From Cavenderia fasciculata (Eukaryota; Evosea; Eumycetozoa; Acytosteliales; Cavenderiaceae), in contig NW_004457718.1 of assembly GCF_000203815.1 (NCBI RefSeq), positions 806,001 to 870,000 of the forward strand: DNA of 64,000 nt, in the 5' to 3' direction. The position numbers and the translations under genes are program-made. A model generated the notes under the pieces. It worked only from the letters and a program-made list of their open reading frames with translations, was not told where the DNA came from and made no database searches. Positions 12,429 through 24,761 of this stretch are shown here, piece after piece (the first letter of the stretch is position 1; every line of letters starts with the position of its first letter).

Positions 12429-13009
12429 CTACCCAAAAACTATAACTAGTACATACGTATATAAATAAATAAAGAATGAAACGATATAAAATATTGTTTT
12501 AATTGTGAATCTTTTCTTAAAGTTTGAAAGTACACGATAAATCTCTGTGGGATATACTTTATGTTGCTTTTGTAAAACCCTACAATACAATAATAAATGA
12601 TTAGTAACATTAGTATACATCATCATTTTGAGAATAAAATATTGATTAGTCTCTCTCTCTCTCTTTTGTTACACATACCAATATATGTTTAATGCCATTA
12701 GAGGAATATTGATAAACAACAAGACCATGTGATATTGTATTGCCAAGAAAAAGGATAAAACAAAATGTACAATGATCTCAATGTTTAGTAGAGGATTGAG
12801 TCTTCTAGCCAAATCGATAGGATTAACTAAATCAGACTCTAAATCAGAGAATGCAACAACCTATAACATACAAACAATGAAATGGTTAGAAATATATTAC
12901 GACAATGTATAAAAGTAGATTAGATGACACATACACAAAATACAGATATAAATACAAGGATTGAAGTGATAATGAGAATCCATATCCAATATATGATGTT
13001 TAGATCCAT
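12429..13009 (-). CDS. Cornichon/Erv14 family ER cargo receptor (3 exons)
   Basis: Three short exons on the minus strand: 13009-12935, 12860-12679 and 12579-12429. Introns have GTATGT donors and TAG acceptors with consistent phase, giving 135 residues. Exon 1 is a membrane segment (MDLNIIYWIWILIITSI). Exon 2 contains the family signature DLESDLVNPIDLARRLN, very close to yeast Erv14 'DLESDYINPIELCSKVN', followed by a hydrophobic helix and NIPLMALNIYW. Exon 3 has YPTEIYRVLSNFKKR, matching 'DATEIFRTLGKHKRE', and a final membrane segment. Length and layout equal known cornichons. These proteins recruit membrane cargo into COPII vesicles at ER exit sites. No single long reading frame covers the gene, so it is easily overlooked. 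Confidence 0.9.
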
Positions 13010-13378
13010 TTTATCAAGTGCTATATATATATTAAAGAATGAATGTAGATATAGGTGAACTACAAAATTAATTTAAACTTTTTTGTTTTTTTGGTCATGG
13101 ACCTTCGCCAACTTTGAGTCATACAAAATAAATAAATAAATAATAGACAAAGAAAAGTTATATTTAATGAGTTGGGGTATAATACAATATATTAATTTAA
13201 TTTCTTTATTTTAATTGTTGTTGTTGTTGGTTGTTTGTTATTATTATTATTAATTATTAATGATAGGGAGAGACTAATATTATAAGGGATGGGGGGGGAT
13301 GATTGATAATGAAACGTTCATTTGATGGGTCGCATATTTTTGATTATTATTTGTTGTTTTGGTTTCTTTTCTTTAGAT
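13010..13378. other. Intergenic region between cornichon promoter and kinase 3' end
   Basis: A/T-rich DNA with (AAAT)n and (TTG)n runs and an eight-base G run near 13293. It holds the upstream flank of the cornichon gene and the 3' flank of the kinase gene. No further gene is seen. Confidence 0.5.
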
Positions 13379-16300
13379 TTAATTACTATAGCTACCAAAT
13401 TGTTGGATTTGATTTTCCTTTACTATTTTTGCTGCTTCTACAGCCTTGTAAAATTCCAAACCAGAACTAGACTTTTTAATGAATGGGTGTTGAAGGAGTT
13501 CGGCGGCGGTTGGACGTTTCTCGGTATCCTTTTCAAGACATAAATTTACAAACTCGTTGAATTCCTTGGACCATTTGTATGCGTCACGAAGGGGTGGGAC
13601 ACCCTGGGTAGTCAAAAGGAAAAGAGCACGGAGTGGAGGGAACTCGAGGTAGGGGGGTTCACCCTCGGCCATTTCACGGGTCATGATACCCAAACTCCAA
13701 ACATCAACCTTGAAATCATAGTTGTTGCCCTTGATGAGTTCAGGTGCCATCCAATAGGGTGTACCGACCACCGAGTTTCTCTGTTGTCTGGCTTGGGTGA
13801 GTTGAGCTGCGTAACCAAAATCGGCCAATTTGATTTCACCCTGCGAGCCAATCAGGATGTTGTCGGATTTGATGTCTCTGTGAATACGGTTGAATTTGTG
13901 AATATACTCGAGTCCGCGCAAGACCTCGCCACAAACAAATGAAATCTGGTTCTCGGTGAGCTGGATGTCACGGTATTGGTCCAACACTTCGGTCAAACAG
14001 CCGCCGCGCATGAGCTCCATGGCGACCCACAACTCGTCGGCCACAATGTAACTGTCAATGTATTGGACAATGTTGGGGTGTGTCGAGTTCTTCATCATGC
14101 CAATCTCGTTGATGACGGTCTTGAGGTTCTGGGCCTTGAGCTTCATCTTTTTGATGGCCACCGTGTTGTTGGTGCGTGAGTTTACTGCCTCAAACACTTC
14201 ACCGGCACCTCCCTCTCCAATCTTGTTGATGTTAAAGTAGATCTTTTTGGGGTCGTCCAAACTGATGAGGTCGTTGAGTGTGACGGGTGCCTCGTCGCTT
14301 TGCAGTGGTTGGATCGAGGGTTGGGGTGGCTGCGATGGCATGGGACTGATACCATTGTACTGTGCGTGGAACTTGACGACATTGAGCACTTCTTCGGGGT
14401 GTTGCATGACTTCAGGCTCTTGGAAATTGGATTTGATGAGTACCTCCCATTCCTTGGGCAAACCTTCAAATCCAGTCTCGGCGTTAAAGTTGACGTGGAT
14501 GTCGTGTTTGACGTTGAAAGGGATACCGACCTTGGGTGAGAGACGCTTGGCCGTGTCCTTTTTGGCGGCCGACTCTTCCTTTTTCTCTTTTTTCTTGCTG
14601 CCGCTTTGGAAGAGCTTGTTAAAGAAGGAATCCTTTTCTTTGCCGTCTTTGTTGTCCTTGTTGTCCTTCTTTTTGCTGTTGCTGCCGTGCTCCTTGGGTG
14701 CCTCGGAGATGGACTCTTTACGCTTTGAGTTGGATTCGCCGCGTGGCGATGATTGTGAGTCTTTGAGCAGACTGGGCGAGGACACACTGCCCGATGCGGT
14801 GATGGGGGGTGTCAGGCTGTTGTTGAGGGATGGTGTCGAGACGGTCGACGTGGGTGTGCTGCTCTCGCGTGGCACCAAGGTGGCCGTGGGTGGTGGGCTG
14901 GCCTTGGCGGGTGGAGGTGGGGGTGATGGCAACGCGAGACCCGAGAGTGAACCACCCGAGTGTGAACGTGTCATACGTGTCTCACCATTGGGCGAGAGTG
15001 AACCGTCGTTGTTTGGTGATGCAAGAGTCTGACTTCTGTTACGTGAGTCTGCTGCTCCTCCAGGAGTAGTAATAACATTGGTCTGGGGAGTTGGTGGGAG
15101 TGGTTTGGTGGGAGTATTGTAAGTGCTACCGGGACGGTTGTCAATGCTGAGACGGTTGTTGGATGATGAAGACGATGAAGTAGAGAGTGACGAGAGTGTT
15201 GAGGCACGTGAAACAGACGACTCATAGTTGACATTCGAGTTTGGTTGGGATGGAGAATCTTGGATGAGAATCTTGGCAAGGTGTTCTTCCTCGGCCTCTT
15301 CAGCTTCCATTTGCTTGATACGCTCGATTTCTTTGAGACGACGGAGATAGGCCTTTTGCTCCTCCTCGTCCTCTTCTTCCTCGCGCTTGATACGCTCCTC
15401 TTCCTGACGTCTGCGGTCTGCCAACTCGCGCTCCAAACGTTCCTCGTTCTCCTCTTCCTCTTCCTTGAGACGTTGGATCTCGCGTTGTCGTCTGAGTTGT
15501 TCTTGTCTCTCCAACTCCTCCTCGTCGTCCTCCTCGTCCAATTGATGGATGACGACACTGTCGCTGGTGCTCTTTTGCATCAACGCACGTTCAATCTCGT
15601 CGTGACTCGTTGAGCTGGCGGCCACCTCGCTGACAATGACGCTGGGAATGACCTGTGCCGGCGCCTTGCTTTCGGCACGCACTTTGGCCACTTCAATGTC
15701 GCGTATTTTGTTGAGCATCTCACGCACCTGGTGGTCTGTGAAATGGTATCTATTTTCAATGAGCTTCTTGATGAGCTTCTCGCGGTTGACCTCCCACGCG
15801 CCGGCGCTGTCAAACAGCTGCTGCAGCTCGTCGGTGTAGGACTCGGCCTCGAGCGAGAAGGTCTCGTTGGGGTGGTAAAACTCGGCACGCTCTCTTTTGA
15901 GGTCCGACGCTGTAATGGTTGCTGCCATCTCTGGTTGTTGACTCAGGTGTTGTGACAAGTACGAGTCGCTGTCTACTATTGGATCGGATGCAGAAAATGA
16001 CGATGGTCTCTTTTTCTTTGGTGTATCGTCTGGACTAATGTATTGATGACTGTGACTATGATTCTTTTTGAAAAACTTATTCTTTTTTTCTATAAATAAA
16101 TAATAAATAATAATAAATAAGAGTGAATATCTTCGGATATAAATACAATGTAAAGAAGAAAAGAAAGAAAGAAAGAAAACACAATAAAATGAATGTTTTT
16201 TTTTAAACGTTGACTAATAATTAATTGATTAACTCTGTGTACATTATTATTATTATTGCTATATATATTATTTATGCTATGCTATGCTATGCTGCTACTG

Positions 16301-17013
16301 TACTACTGTTGTTATTTGTTTAACCATCAATCTCTAATTGTGATTGATTTAAAAATAAAATAAATAAATAAAATATCAAATCACATCCTCCTCCTACTCC
16401 TCTCTTTGTTTTGAATTGTACCACTGTGTCTCACCATTACCACCATGGTGATAATTGCTGGTACTGGCATTTTAAACAGTGTGTCAATCAATACTCACCC
16501 CCATATTCCATCCCCTACACTTTCTTTCAATCAAAAAAGGGGGTGGGGTGGATGAGGAGAGAATGGAGTTGTTATGATATATACTACTACAACTATACGT
16601 ACTGTCATCATTAATGATTATTATTATTACTAATTTAATATCTTTAAATTGATTATGATTGCAATGTTGTATACTCTTTGGTACTATTATTATTGTTATT
16701 ATTTATACTTTGGGGATGGATGGATAGCTATTGGATTGTTAAATGATTGATACAGATAAAGATAGAAAAGTAAAAAAAGAGACAATTGATCGATCCAGCC
16801 AATATCCATTCATTGGATCACCAACCATATGATTTTGAATGTGTTGTTGAACAATATATCACAATACATATATCTCGATGTTTGTTTGGTACTTACTTTT
16901 CTCTCCTGTTTCTTCTTTCAAGTTTGATTTCGAATGGCTTCGATGAATGGTTGATGATTTAAGAAAATGTTCAAACTTTTGCCTTAGGGTCGACACATTA
17001 TTATTGTTATTTG
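13379..17013 (-). CDS. p21-activated kinase (PAK/Ste20 family), 5' end provisional
   Basis: Exons 17013-16897 and 16089-13379 join in phase through a GTAAGT/TAG intron, coding for over 940 residues. The first exon is not certain: a 7-bp ATG exon at 17695-17689 would fit in phase. The order is: basic N terminus (KKKNKFFKKN); an acidic Glu/Arg/Lys coiled coil (about 15540-15270); a Ser/Pro-rich linker with PPPPP and PxxP motifs; a Lys-rich block; a CRIB Rac/Cdc42-binding motif (VGIPFNVKHDIHVNF, about 14530-14485); and a kinase domain with GEGGAGEV, VAIKK, HRDIKSDN, DFG, GTPYWMAPE and DVWSLG. All catalytic motifs are intact. Domain order resembles dictyostelid PakB/myosin I heavy-chain kinase, which phosphorylates myosin I downstream of Rac. 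Family certain, orthologue not. Confidence 0.9.
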
Positions 17014-19375
17014 CTATGAGTTGGAGGGATATTTAAAAATATTTATATCAAATACAACAAAGATAAAGATACAAATAAATATATAAATAGTAGTAGTGGT
17101 TCAATTGAATTTAAATGAATCAATGCAATTGAGATAGTTAGATAAATAATTAGATTAGTATAAATAAATAAATAAGTATAATAGTATTACAAGTTTGTTT
17201 GTTTGTTTGTTTAGTTTGTTTGTTTGTTGGTATTAATACAAAGGTAAGAAGAAGAATGGGAAAGGAAAAGAAAGGTTGTGTGATGAAACAAAAGATAGGC
17301 GCGTCAAAACAGTTGAGTTGATGTGTGATTCTTGACGACAAAGAAGAAGAAAAAAAAAAACAGTTCTTTGAAGAAGAATGAAAACGCAAAGCAAAGAGAG
17401 CTCCACAAAACCAATTCGATGGATTTTGGGCAAAGCGTGCGGAATTTGGTCAAAAGCGATCAATTCAATTAAAATGGATCGACCAAATCTTCCTTTGTTG
17501 ATCTCTCTCTCTGTTGTGGTGCTTATGACAATTATAGGTTGTGCCCAATAATAACCAACATCATCATCATCATCATTATTGATAGATAGATAGGTAGGAT
17601 AGAACGAATGGACAAGACAAAGTGATAATCATTTTAACAAGATAGATAAAGAAGAAGGAGGAGTGAACGTGAATGAGTTCATACATACAGGACATATTCT
17701 GTTTCACCTGACTCTATTTACAAGTTGTTGTTCTGACTCTATGATCAATATATATATTATTATTATTGTTGTTGTTCTATATAACTATAATTATATAAAT
17801 AATAGTAGGAAATGATTATTATTATTATTAGTATATTTGTTTTTGTGAACAAACAATTATAAAGAGGAGGAAAAGGAAAAAAAATATTAAATAAGAGCAA
17901 TGAATAATAGAACTATGTATGGAGGTGTGGATGGATGGATGGATGGATTGGGTGTATATGTGAATGATAGAACGAACGATGGAAAAGACACACAATGACA
18001 ATATTAATAGCGATCAATCAAACAAATAACACCACCACTACCACTAACTAATAATACCATAGTTGATTATTTTGTGGTAGAGATTGGATAATGAAAAACT
18101 AATGTCACCAATATTGGTCTCTATTTCTTTCTTTCTCTCTCTCTCTCAATACACATACTCACACCAAAATCTTATATAATATTTGTTTGTTTGTTTTGTT
18201 TGTTTGGTGTTATCTTTATCTTTCTATCAAATTTATCTGTAATATGCCGTTTGGTTGGTTGGTTGCTATTATATTCTTTTTATAATTATATTTACAAGGG
18301 ACAAAGAAGTATAGAAATGTTGAAAGTGCTTTCTAAAATTAATATTGTTGTTGTGTATAAATATCAATGAAATGAATAGAGATAGATTGGTAGGTATTGA
18401 TTTTGATTGTTTGTGGTCGTTGTTTGTTTGTTATTTATCAATATTCTCTTTATCTTTATCTCTCCTCTCTGTTTTCACACACTCACTCTCTTCTCTTTCT
18501 TTCTTTCTTTCTCTCTGTCTGTCCGTCCGTCTATCTTTATCTTTTATGTTTATCACAATGAAATTGGTCAATGAGGAGGAGGGTGTATGAGGTGGATTGG
18601 TTGGGTACGGTAACTACTGTGGTCTTCTCCCACGTGAAACGTTGCATCAATCGTTATTGTCACTTTATTCACACACCTTTTTGTTGTTGTTGTTAACTGT
18701 TAGTGTGAATGAGGTAGGGGTGTGAGTTGTTGTTGTTGTTGTTGGAATATCAATCGAGATCGAGAGTGAAGATGAGAGTTGATGCAATTCACATCAATCG
18801 ATCAATCGCTTTTTGAACTGTATCATGATGTGTAATTTGTCTCTCCCTCTCTATCTCTACCCTCACACCACAATTATCTTTTGTTGTTTGTTGTTATTGC
18901 TGTTGCTGCTGATTGTTGTGTGTTGAGAGTGTGTATGTGTGTATATGTGTCATTTAACAAATAAATTTAAATTACCCTATTTACTTTTTGTTGTTTGTTG
19001 TTCAAAGAATATAAATATATATTACAAACTATATATATTTCTTATTGAGACCTATACTATCTATCAATGCTGATATCTAATAAAAATAATATATATATCT
19101 CTCAAGTCAGCTGACTAGACTCTAAAGTTATTTATAGACAATATATATATAAATAAATATAAATATAATAACAACAGGATTATAAAGCACTATGAGATAA
19201 GCCCAAAAAAGCACTAACGTTGTGTCTCCCATTCATCTCTGGTCAGCTGTGAACCGTTTTCACAGATTTTTTTAAAATTATTTTAAAGGATTTTTGATAA
19301 AATCGGACTTCAAAAAAAGATAAACAAATATTGTTTATTATTTATTATTAATTATTTAATGAATTAATTTATTAT
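17014..19375. other. Long intergenic/5' region of the kinase gene
   Basis: About 2.4 kb with many short tandem repeats: (GTTT)n at about 17191-17225, CT-rich runs near 18120-18150 and 18480-18530, and (TTG)n near 18730. A candidate 7-bp first exon of the kinase is at 17689-17695 (ATGTCCT followed by GTATGT on the minus strand). Near the right end, 19246-19265 can form a 7-bp hairpin (CTGTGAA/TTCACAG) followed by a T run, in the 3' flank of the next gene. No convincing additional gene or tRNA was found. Confidence 0.45.
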
Positions 19376-21235
19376 TTATTTATTATTTATTTGAAGAATG
19401 GGATATTCAGGACCATCTTTTAACCAATTTAAAGTGACTGATTGGTTACTATCACTATTACCATTGATAAATCCACCAAAAAGAGAATTCTTTTCCAACA
19501 TTAAAATACTACCATTGTCAAATCTTTTAATTGTAAAATCTGTAGAGCTCGTAATGACGATGTTTAAGTTTTCAACTTTTGATTTGTATAGGATGTCTTG
19601 TATTTCGAGTCGATAGGGTTTGGTACGCCACTGAATACCTAGTTTTAGGGTCTTGATACTGTCTGGCAAGGGAACGCCCTTTGATTTGAGTGAGAGGAGA
19701 GGTATGCCGTCGGTCTCGGTCGGTATCAAGTTTAGTGCGAGTGAGGTGATGGGTAACTCTAGTATCGAGGAACTGAAATAATCAACACCTGAATAATCAT
19801 ACCATTCAATTTCTTTGATTGATTGTGGAAAGGTGGTGGTGGTGGGTGAGATGGAGCCGAGAGGTGCCGACTGTGGAGACAAGATTTGAATGTTTTGTAC
19901 ATTGTTTGGAATTGATCCTTCCATAACTCTAAAATATTCTTCAAACGAGAGTAATAGAGTGGTGGTTGATAATGGTAATATACCAGTACGGAAACACTCA
20001 CCAATTTCAACCAATGAGATATCTGTCAGTGTTTCTGGTAACGACGACGATGCCAGTCCATTTAGATCACGCACATTACAATAGAGTGTATCCAGTTTGG
20101 TCATAGTCGATGGGAATGGTGTCAATGGTGTTGGTGAAGTGGCTTGGAGACTGAAAGAGACGAGATTGGGGGGATAGACAGACACTGACACTGGCATGGA
20201 AAGTATGGAGCGAATATCGAGTGTTTTAAGCATTGAAAGATACCCAAGTGAGAGTGTACATGCAGTCGTATTTTCAAGGGTGAGGTAGAGCGTGACTAGA
20301 GATGGTGGGAATTCAAATGGTGGGGCATCGTCCAATGAAATGTTGAGAGTTGTCAGAGCAGAGGGTAACCGCCAGTTGACGGGTGGTGTAAGCGAAGTGT
20401 TAAAGTGTACACCAAATATAGTTAGTTTAACCAATTCGGTGAGATCTTTGAAACAGTAGTCGAGAGTGATGGGTGTATCTTGATTGGTTCGATTTGTCAG
20501 AGTCAGTTTAGCGAGTGATTTTGGGAGGCTGACATTTGGTAGATCTTGTAAACACATGACTAGACGTTTGAGTGAGTCTGGTAACACTATACCTCCACCT
20601 CCACCACCACTAGACATTTGTTGTGACTCTAAACAAAGTGTCTTTACTTGAGATGGGATCCAACGAGCATCAACGTTGACAGCACTCGAATCTTCAAAAT
20701 AAAGATATTTGGTTGATTGAGGTATTGATTCTGGTGTGATATTACTACTGCACCTTGATATACCAACTGTCTCGATTTGTTGTTCACCAGATTGATTCAT
20801 TTGATTTTGGTTCAAGTAGATTGGATCGGTAGTGTCACGAGTATAGACCAACTGGCCACCAAGAGAGTTGTAAAAGATCGATTTGAAAGAACGCATGTAG
20901 AACGCAGTCATTGAGAATCGAGTGTAATCATAGACAATATCGTCAAACAATGGTTGTTGTACATAATCTATACTTTTAAAGTAAAGACTGTTGGCATAGA
21001 GTTGTCTAAATCCATAGTAGAACTGTTTGCATGTCAACAACAAGCACACAAGATCTATATCATTCTCGAGTAGGTTGACAATCTTTAGACATATTCTATT
21101 TGGTATATTTCCAAATTGTAAATAACATCTTCTTCTATCTTCTTCTTCTTCTTTTGTTGGTATAGTTGTTGATGATGAACATGTTGATGATGGTGATAGT
21201 GGTGAAGAGATAGTACTACTATTACTATCACACAT
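19376..21235 (-). CDS. F-box-like/FNIP-type leucine-rich repeat protein
   Basis: A single-exon frame of 619 residues. After a Ser/Thr-rich start with a Glu run, residues about 45-85 (IPNRICLKIVNLLENDIDLVCLLLTCKQFYYGF) look like a dictyostelid F-box-like helix bundle. The rest consists of about 20-24 residue units such as LPDSLKRLVMCLQDLPNVSLPKSLAKLTL and LPETLTDISL, typical of FNIP/IP22 leucine-rich repeats. By analogy it may bring substrates to an SCF ubiquitin ligase, but neither partner nor substrate can be read from the sequence. The C terminus carries no further motif. Confidence 0.75.
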   Translation of the reverse strand: MCDSNSSTISSPLSPSSTCSSSTTIPTKEEEEDRRRCYLQFGNIPNRICLKIVNLLENDIDLVCLLLTCKQFYYGFRQLYANSLYFKSIDYVQQPLFDDIVYDYTRFSMTAFYMRSFKSIFYNSLGGQLVYTRDTTDPIYLNQNQMNQSGEQQIETVGISRCSSNITPESIPQSTKYLYFEDSSAVNVDARWIPSQVKTLCLESQQMSSGGGGGGIVLPDSLKRLVMCLQDLPNVSLPKSLAKLTLTNRTNQDTPITLDYCFKDLTELVKLTIFGVHFNTSLTPPVNWRLPSALTTLNISLDDAPPFEFPPSLVTLYLTLENTTACTLSLGYLSMLKTLDIRSILSMPVSVSVYPPNLVSFSLQATSPTPLTPFPSTMTKLDTLYCNVRDLNGLASSSLPETLTDISLVEIGECFRTGILPLSTTTLLLSFEEYFRVMEGSIPNNVQNIQILSPQSAPLGSISPTTTTFPQSIKEIEWYDYSGVDYFSSSILELPITSLALNLIPTETDGIPLLSLKSKGVPLPDSIKTLKLGIQWRTKPYRLEIQDILYKSKVENLNIVITSSTDFTIKRFDNGSILMLEKNSLFGGFINGNSDSNQSVTLNWLKDGPEYPILQINNK

Positions 21236-21499
21236 CTCGATGATTTAAATAAACAGCCTTTAAACAACTAAATAGTACTATATTTATAATTAACCATTTG
21301 TGAAATAAATAATAATATTATTGTAGAGAAACATACAAGATACGAGATATCTTGGGATGCAAAGATTATTTAAATGAATGATTGCTGAAATGCATTCCTT
21401 CGTCGAGTTGAATACTTTGACAAAAAAAAAAAAAAAAAAGAATAATAATTATGCATAGTATATTTACTGATTCATTGATCTTATTTCTTTGTTTTATTA
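21236..21499. other. Short intergenic spacer with A run
   Basis: The spacer holds the upstream flank of the FNIP-type gene and the 3' flank of the ankyrin gene, with an uninterrupted A run at about 21422-21439. Nothing else is seen. Confidence 0.5.
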
Positions 21500-23887
21500 T
21501 TATTGTCTTTTTGTTGGTGACTTGAACAGGTCTATAAGATTCATGAGAGGATTTTTTCGTGGTTGGCTCTCTTGACCACCTTTTAGTTGTTTTAAATAAT
21601 CGTTGAGTAGTTGTTTGATTTCATACCGTTTTTGATATTTCAATCTTTTAATGGCAATTTCAATGGATTGTATTGCCGTGGGAATGTCTACGAAAAGAGG
21701 GAGAATCAACTTGACAATATCATAGTGATTATACAAAAGAAATCTACTAAGTGATTTTTCATTGCATTTCTCTTTTCTAACATTGATTAGAAATTCTGCT
21801 GTTTCCAGTCTTCCATATTTACATGCATTCTCAATGGCCGTTTGCGTGCATCCTTCAGTTCGGTTAAAGTGTAAAAACTAATAATAATAATAATAATAAG
21901 AATATTAATAGTAGTATAGTTTGTTAATAAATATAGAAGTGGTTTGTTGTTAACTATAGTTAATTTGTCTACATACTTTGACAATATCAATGTAGCCCCT
22001 CATTGCTGCTTCATCCATTGCATTGGATGTTGCACCTTCACTACGATGCTCGTGAAGATACTTTACAATTTCAAAGTGGCCGGAGCTAGCTGCCCAATCC
22101 ATAGCCCTGGTTGTTGCACCCTCTGTGCGATGCTCATTGAGGTACTTTACGACATCAATGTGGCCATAGTGAGCGGCCCAATCCATAATGATCGGTGACC
22201 AAACACAACTATCATCAGAGAAATGATCGTGAAGAAAATAGAAAATATCCAATTTACCATAACTCAATGCTGCTCTCAAAGCATCTGGTGTACATTTTGC
22301 CTTGACAGTGTTAACAAGATACGATAGCATTTCGATACTTGCATTCAAAATGACACCATCTTCCATAGAGATGGTTGTTGTTGTTGTTGTTTGATTTTCA
22401 TAAAGGTACTTTACGACATTTAGGTGGCCTTTAGCTGCCAAATCCATAGCATTGGTTGTTGCACCTTCTGTACGTTGCTCATAAAGGTACTTTACAATTT
22501 CCAAGTGTCCATTCATTGATGCATTATCAATAGCATTGGTTGTGCATCCTTCACTACGGTACTCGTGAAGATACTTTACAATTTCAAAGTGGCCGGAGCT
22601 AGCTGCCAAATCCATAGCCCTGGTTGTTGCACCTTCACTTCTGTGTTCCTGAAGATACTTTACAATTTCAAGGTGGCCTTTAGCTGCCAAATCCATAGCC
22701 CTGGTTGTTGCACCTTCACTTCTGTGTTCCTGAAGATACTTTACAATTTCCAAGTGTCCATTCATTGATGCATTATCAATAGCATTGGTTGTGCATCCTT
22801 CACTACGATTTTCATGTAAGAACTATGTGTTACAATTAAATTTTACAAGTTAGTTTACTTGTTGATTCAAATTAGAAATAAATAAATACATAAGTATACA
22901 TACTTTGACAATATCTAAATGGCCATTACATGCAGCATTATCCATCGCTTTGTTTGTACAACCTTCACTTCTATTAAAATGGAGAAACTTTTTAAGTTTA
23001 AAAAAAAAAAGTACAAGTTAATTATTAAATATTTTCTAAATATTCTCTATTCAACTATCCGATTGATTCTTACCTTTACAATATCTAAACTATTCTTTGC
23101 TGCTTCATCCTACAATTTGATTTGAATTAAAAGATAAATAAATAAATTAATTTAATAAATTATATCTTTTCCTTTATAATTTCATATTAATATTAATGAA
23201 TCTTACCATTGCATCTTTACACTGTTTTCCATTAATCAATCGATTATCGTGTAAATACTTTAAAAGTTCAATGTGTGATCCTTGGCAAGCCAAATACACA
23301 TGTTTGTCATTGAATTTTACACCTTTGGTAGAGTGGTGTATTAACTTGACAGTCGAAAGATACCCATTCTCGAATGCAACCTCCAATGCATTATCGATAA
23401 ACCCTCTAGTACTTTTGCCAGCAGCGGCAGCAGCAGGGCATCTCTTGACTAGATATTCCAATATCTCTTGATTAAACCTATTTCTTCTCGTAACTTTAAC
23501 GAGTTGTGTATTGCTCAAATAGTTCCATTTGAATTCAAACCCGGTAGACCATTCTACAAGATGTTCAAGTGTATCCAATGTTGCATTTGGGTGATGACAG
23601 TATTGAGTAATCGCTAATCTTCTTCTTCCAACTCCTATTTGGTCAATGTCTAGATAATGACGTAGAAAGTTCCAAGGCATTGCATAAATTGATATCATTT
23701 CGAGACGTGGTAACTTGATGATATCTCTTCCTTTTAATGGTATTCCTTTTCTTTCAGATGCATCATTTAAAGAATCTGGTCGATACAACAATTGATTTGA
23801 TATATCATTTATAAGATTGAATATCAAATCTCTAATGTATTTTACTTTGATTAAAGATTGAAATGTTGTAGTAGTAGTTGTTGTCAT
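21500..23887 (-). CDS. Multi-exon short-ankyrin-repeat protein
   Basis: Five exons: 23887-23207, 23109-23074, 22987-22904, 22822-21977 and 21877-21500. All introns are phase 0 with GTAAG/GTATG donors and AG acceptors; total about 674 residues. The N terminus (FQSLIKVKYIRDLIFNLI, then MISIYAMPWNFLRHYL) matches the second ankyrin gene at 61406, so they are paralogues. The C-terminal half is an array of about 27-28 residue units of the form GHLEIVKYLHEHRSEGATTRAMDLAA, shorter than the usual 33-residue ankyrin repeat. Exons 3-5 begin with FLH/FLY-type codons and exons 2-4 end after IVK, so introns fall at the same point of the repeat. A scaffold role is probable; partners are unknown. Starting Met is the second of two nearby. 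Confidence 0.85.
22600..22750 (-). repeat. 81-bp tandem repeat units inside ankyrin exon
   Basis: Two copies of the ankyrin-like unit are identical over 70 bases: 22600-22669 and 22681-22750 (period 81 bp, 27 codons). Other copies near 22020-22070 and 22520-22600 are more diverged. The identity extends to silent positions, which points to recent duplication or gene conversion. Confidence 0.85.
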
Positions 23888-24251
23888 TATGATTATAAAT
23901 AACAATTATTATTATTATTATTAATAATGTACAAACATTTAATAATAAGTTTGTTGTTTGTTATTTTTCAATAACAAAAATCCAGACATTAAACGTTCAC
24001 TGAGTATACTAAACTTTAAAAAAAGAAAAAAAAATAGAAATTCTTAAAAATATCCAATAACATTATTAATTTGACAACAAATAATATTAACAATAATAAA
24101 CTTTTAATGAGAATAATCTATATTATATTGATTCTATACAAAATAATTCACAAATGATTTTTCTATTTTATTAAGTTTAATGTGATTATTATTTATTTGG
24201 TTGATGTTGCTTGTTGATGGATCTCTTTGACAAAACATTTATCCGACATGG
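23888..24251. other. A/T-rich intergenic region
   Basis: Promoter flank of the ankyrin gene and 3' flank of the next gene. It contains (ATT)n and A runs. Nothing recognisable. Confidence 0.5.
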
Positions 24252-24761
24252 TTAGAGTTGAGTCAAAGTTCCATTTTGCCATACCCACTTGGAACAGGGG
24301 ATTTTAGAGGTATCGGCTTCAAAAATACAACTTTGGGCTTCGTTTGGACCAAACTCTTGCTTCATTGGCATTAATGGGACTTGGGGGCCATTTAACCAGG
24401 TGGTAGTAGTAGTGGTGGTCTTTTTGATGATACGAGTCTTGTGGAACTTGGAGAGGTCGGTGTGTTCGAGACGGTGGAGTTCCTTGAGCTTTTGCTTCTC
24501 ACAGGTTTCTCTTTCATAGTTGTCCTGGAGTTGAATGTCCAACATCTTGTCTTCATTGGGGGTGAGGTCGAATCTGTTGGGTCGTTCCAATTCGCAGCTT
24601 GGTGAGTATTCCTTAAAGTTGGACTTGAACATGCCTTTGAGCGAGTAGAGTAAATCGTCTTCGTCCATTGGCTTGGTAAATTTCTTGTTCATTTGGATTG
24701 GTTCTTCCATTGGCTTTTGCATTGGAAGACCTCCATGTTCACGTGCTACTTTGGATGACAT
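24252..24761 (-). CDS. Small conserved-looking hypothetical protein
   Basis: A single-exon frame of 169 residues with good codon bias and no low-complexity expansion apart from one Thr run. It is hydrophilic and Met/Pro/Lys-rich at the start, with a DEDDLLYSLKGMFKSNFKEY motif and a charged helix (about residues 70-110: DKMLDIQLQDNYERETCEKQKLKELHRLEHTD, given here only as a helix range). It ends in a Trp-containing tail (SKWVWQNGTLTQL). There is no signal peptide or membrane segment. I do not recognise the family. Confidence 0.65.
   Translation of the reverse strand: MSSKVAREHGGLPMQKPMEEPIQMNKKFTKPMDEDDLLYSLKGMFKSNFKEYSPSCELERPNRFDLTPNEDKMLDIQLQDNYERETCEKQKLKELHRLEHTDLSKFHKTRIIKKTTTTTTTWLNGPQVPLMPMKQEFGPNEAQSCIFEADTSKIPCSKWVWQNGTLTQL

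Noticed and set aside
14247-15032. 261-codon plus-strand frame across the kinase gene
   Set aside because: Antisense shadow of the Ser/Pro-rich kinase linker, without a recognisable product.
19246-19275. Hairpin followed by T run, like a bacterial terminator
   Set aside because: This is a eukaryotic nuclear genome; short hairpins next to T runs are expected by chance in such A/T-rich DNA.
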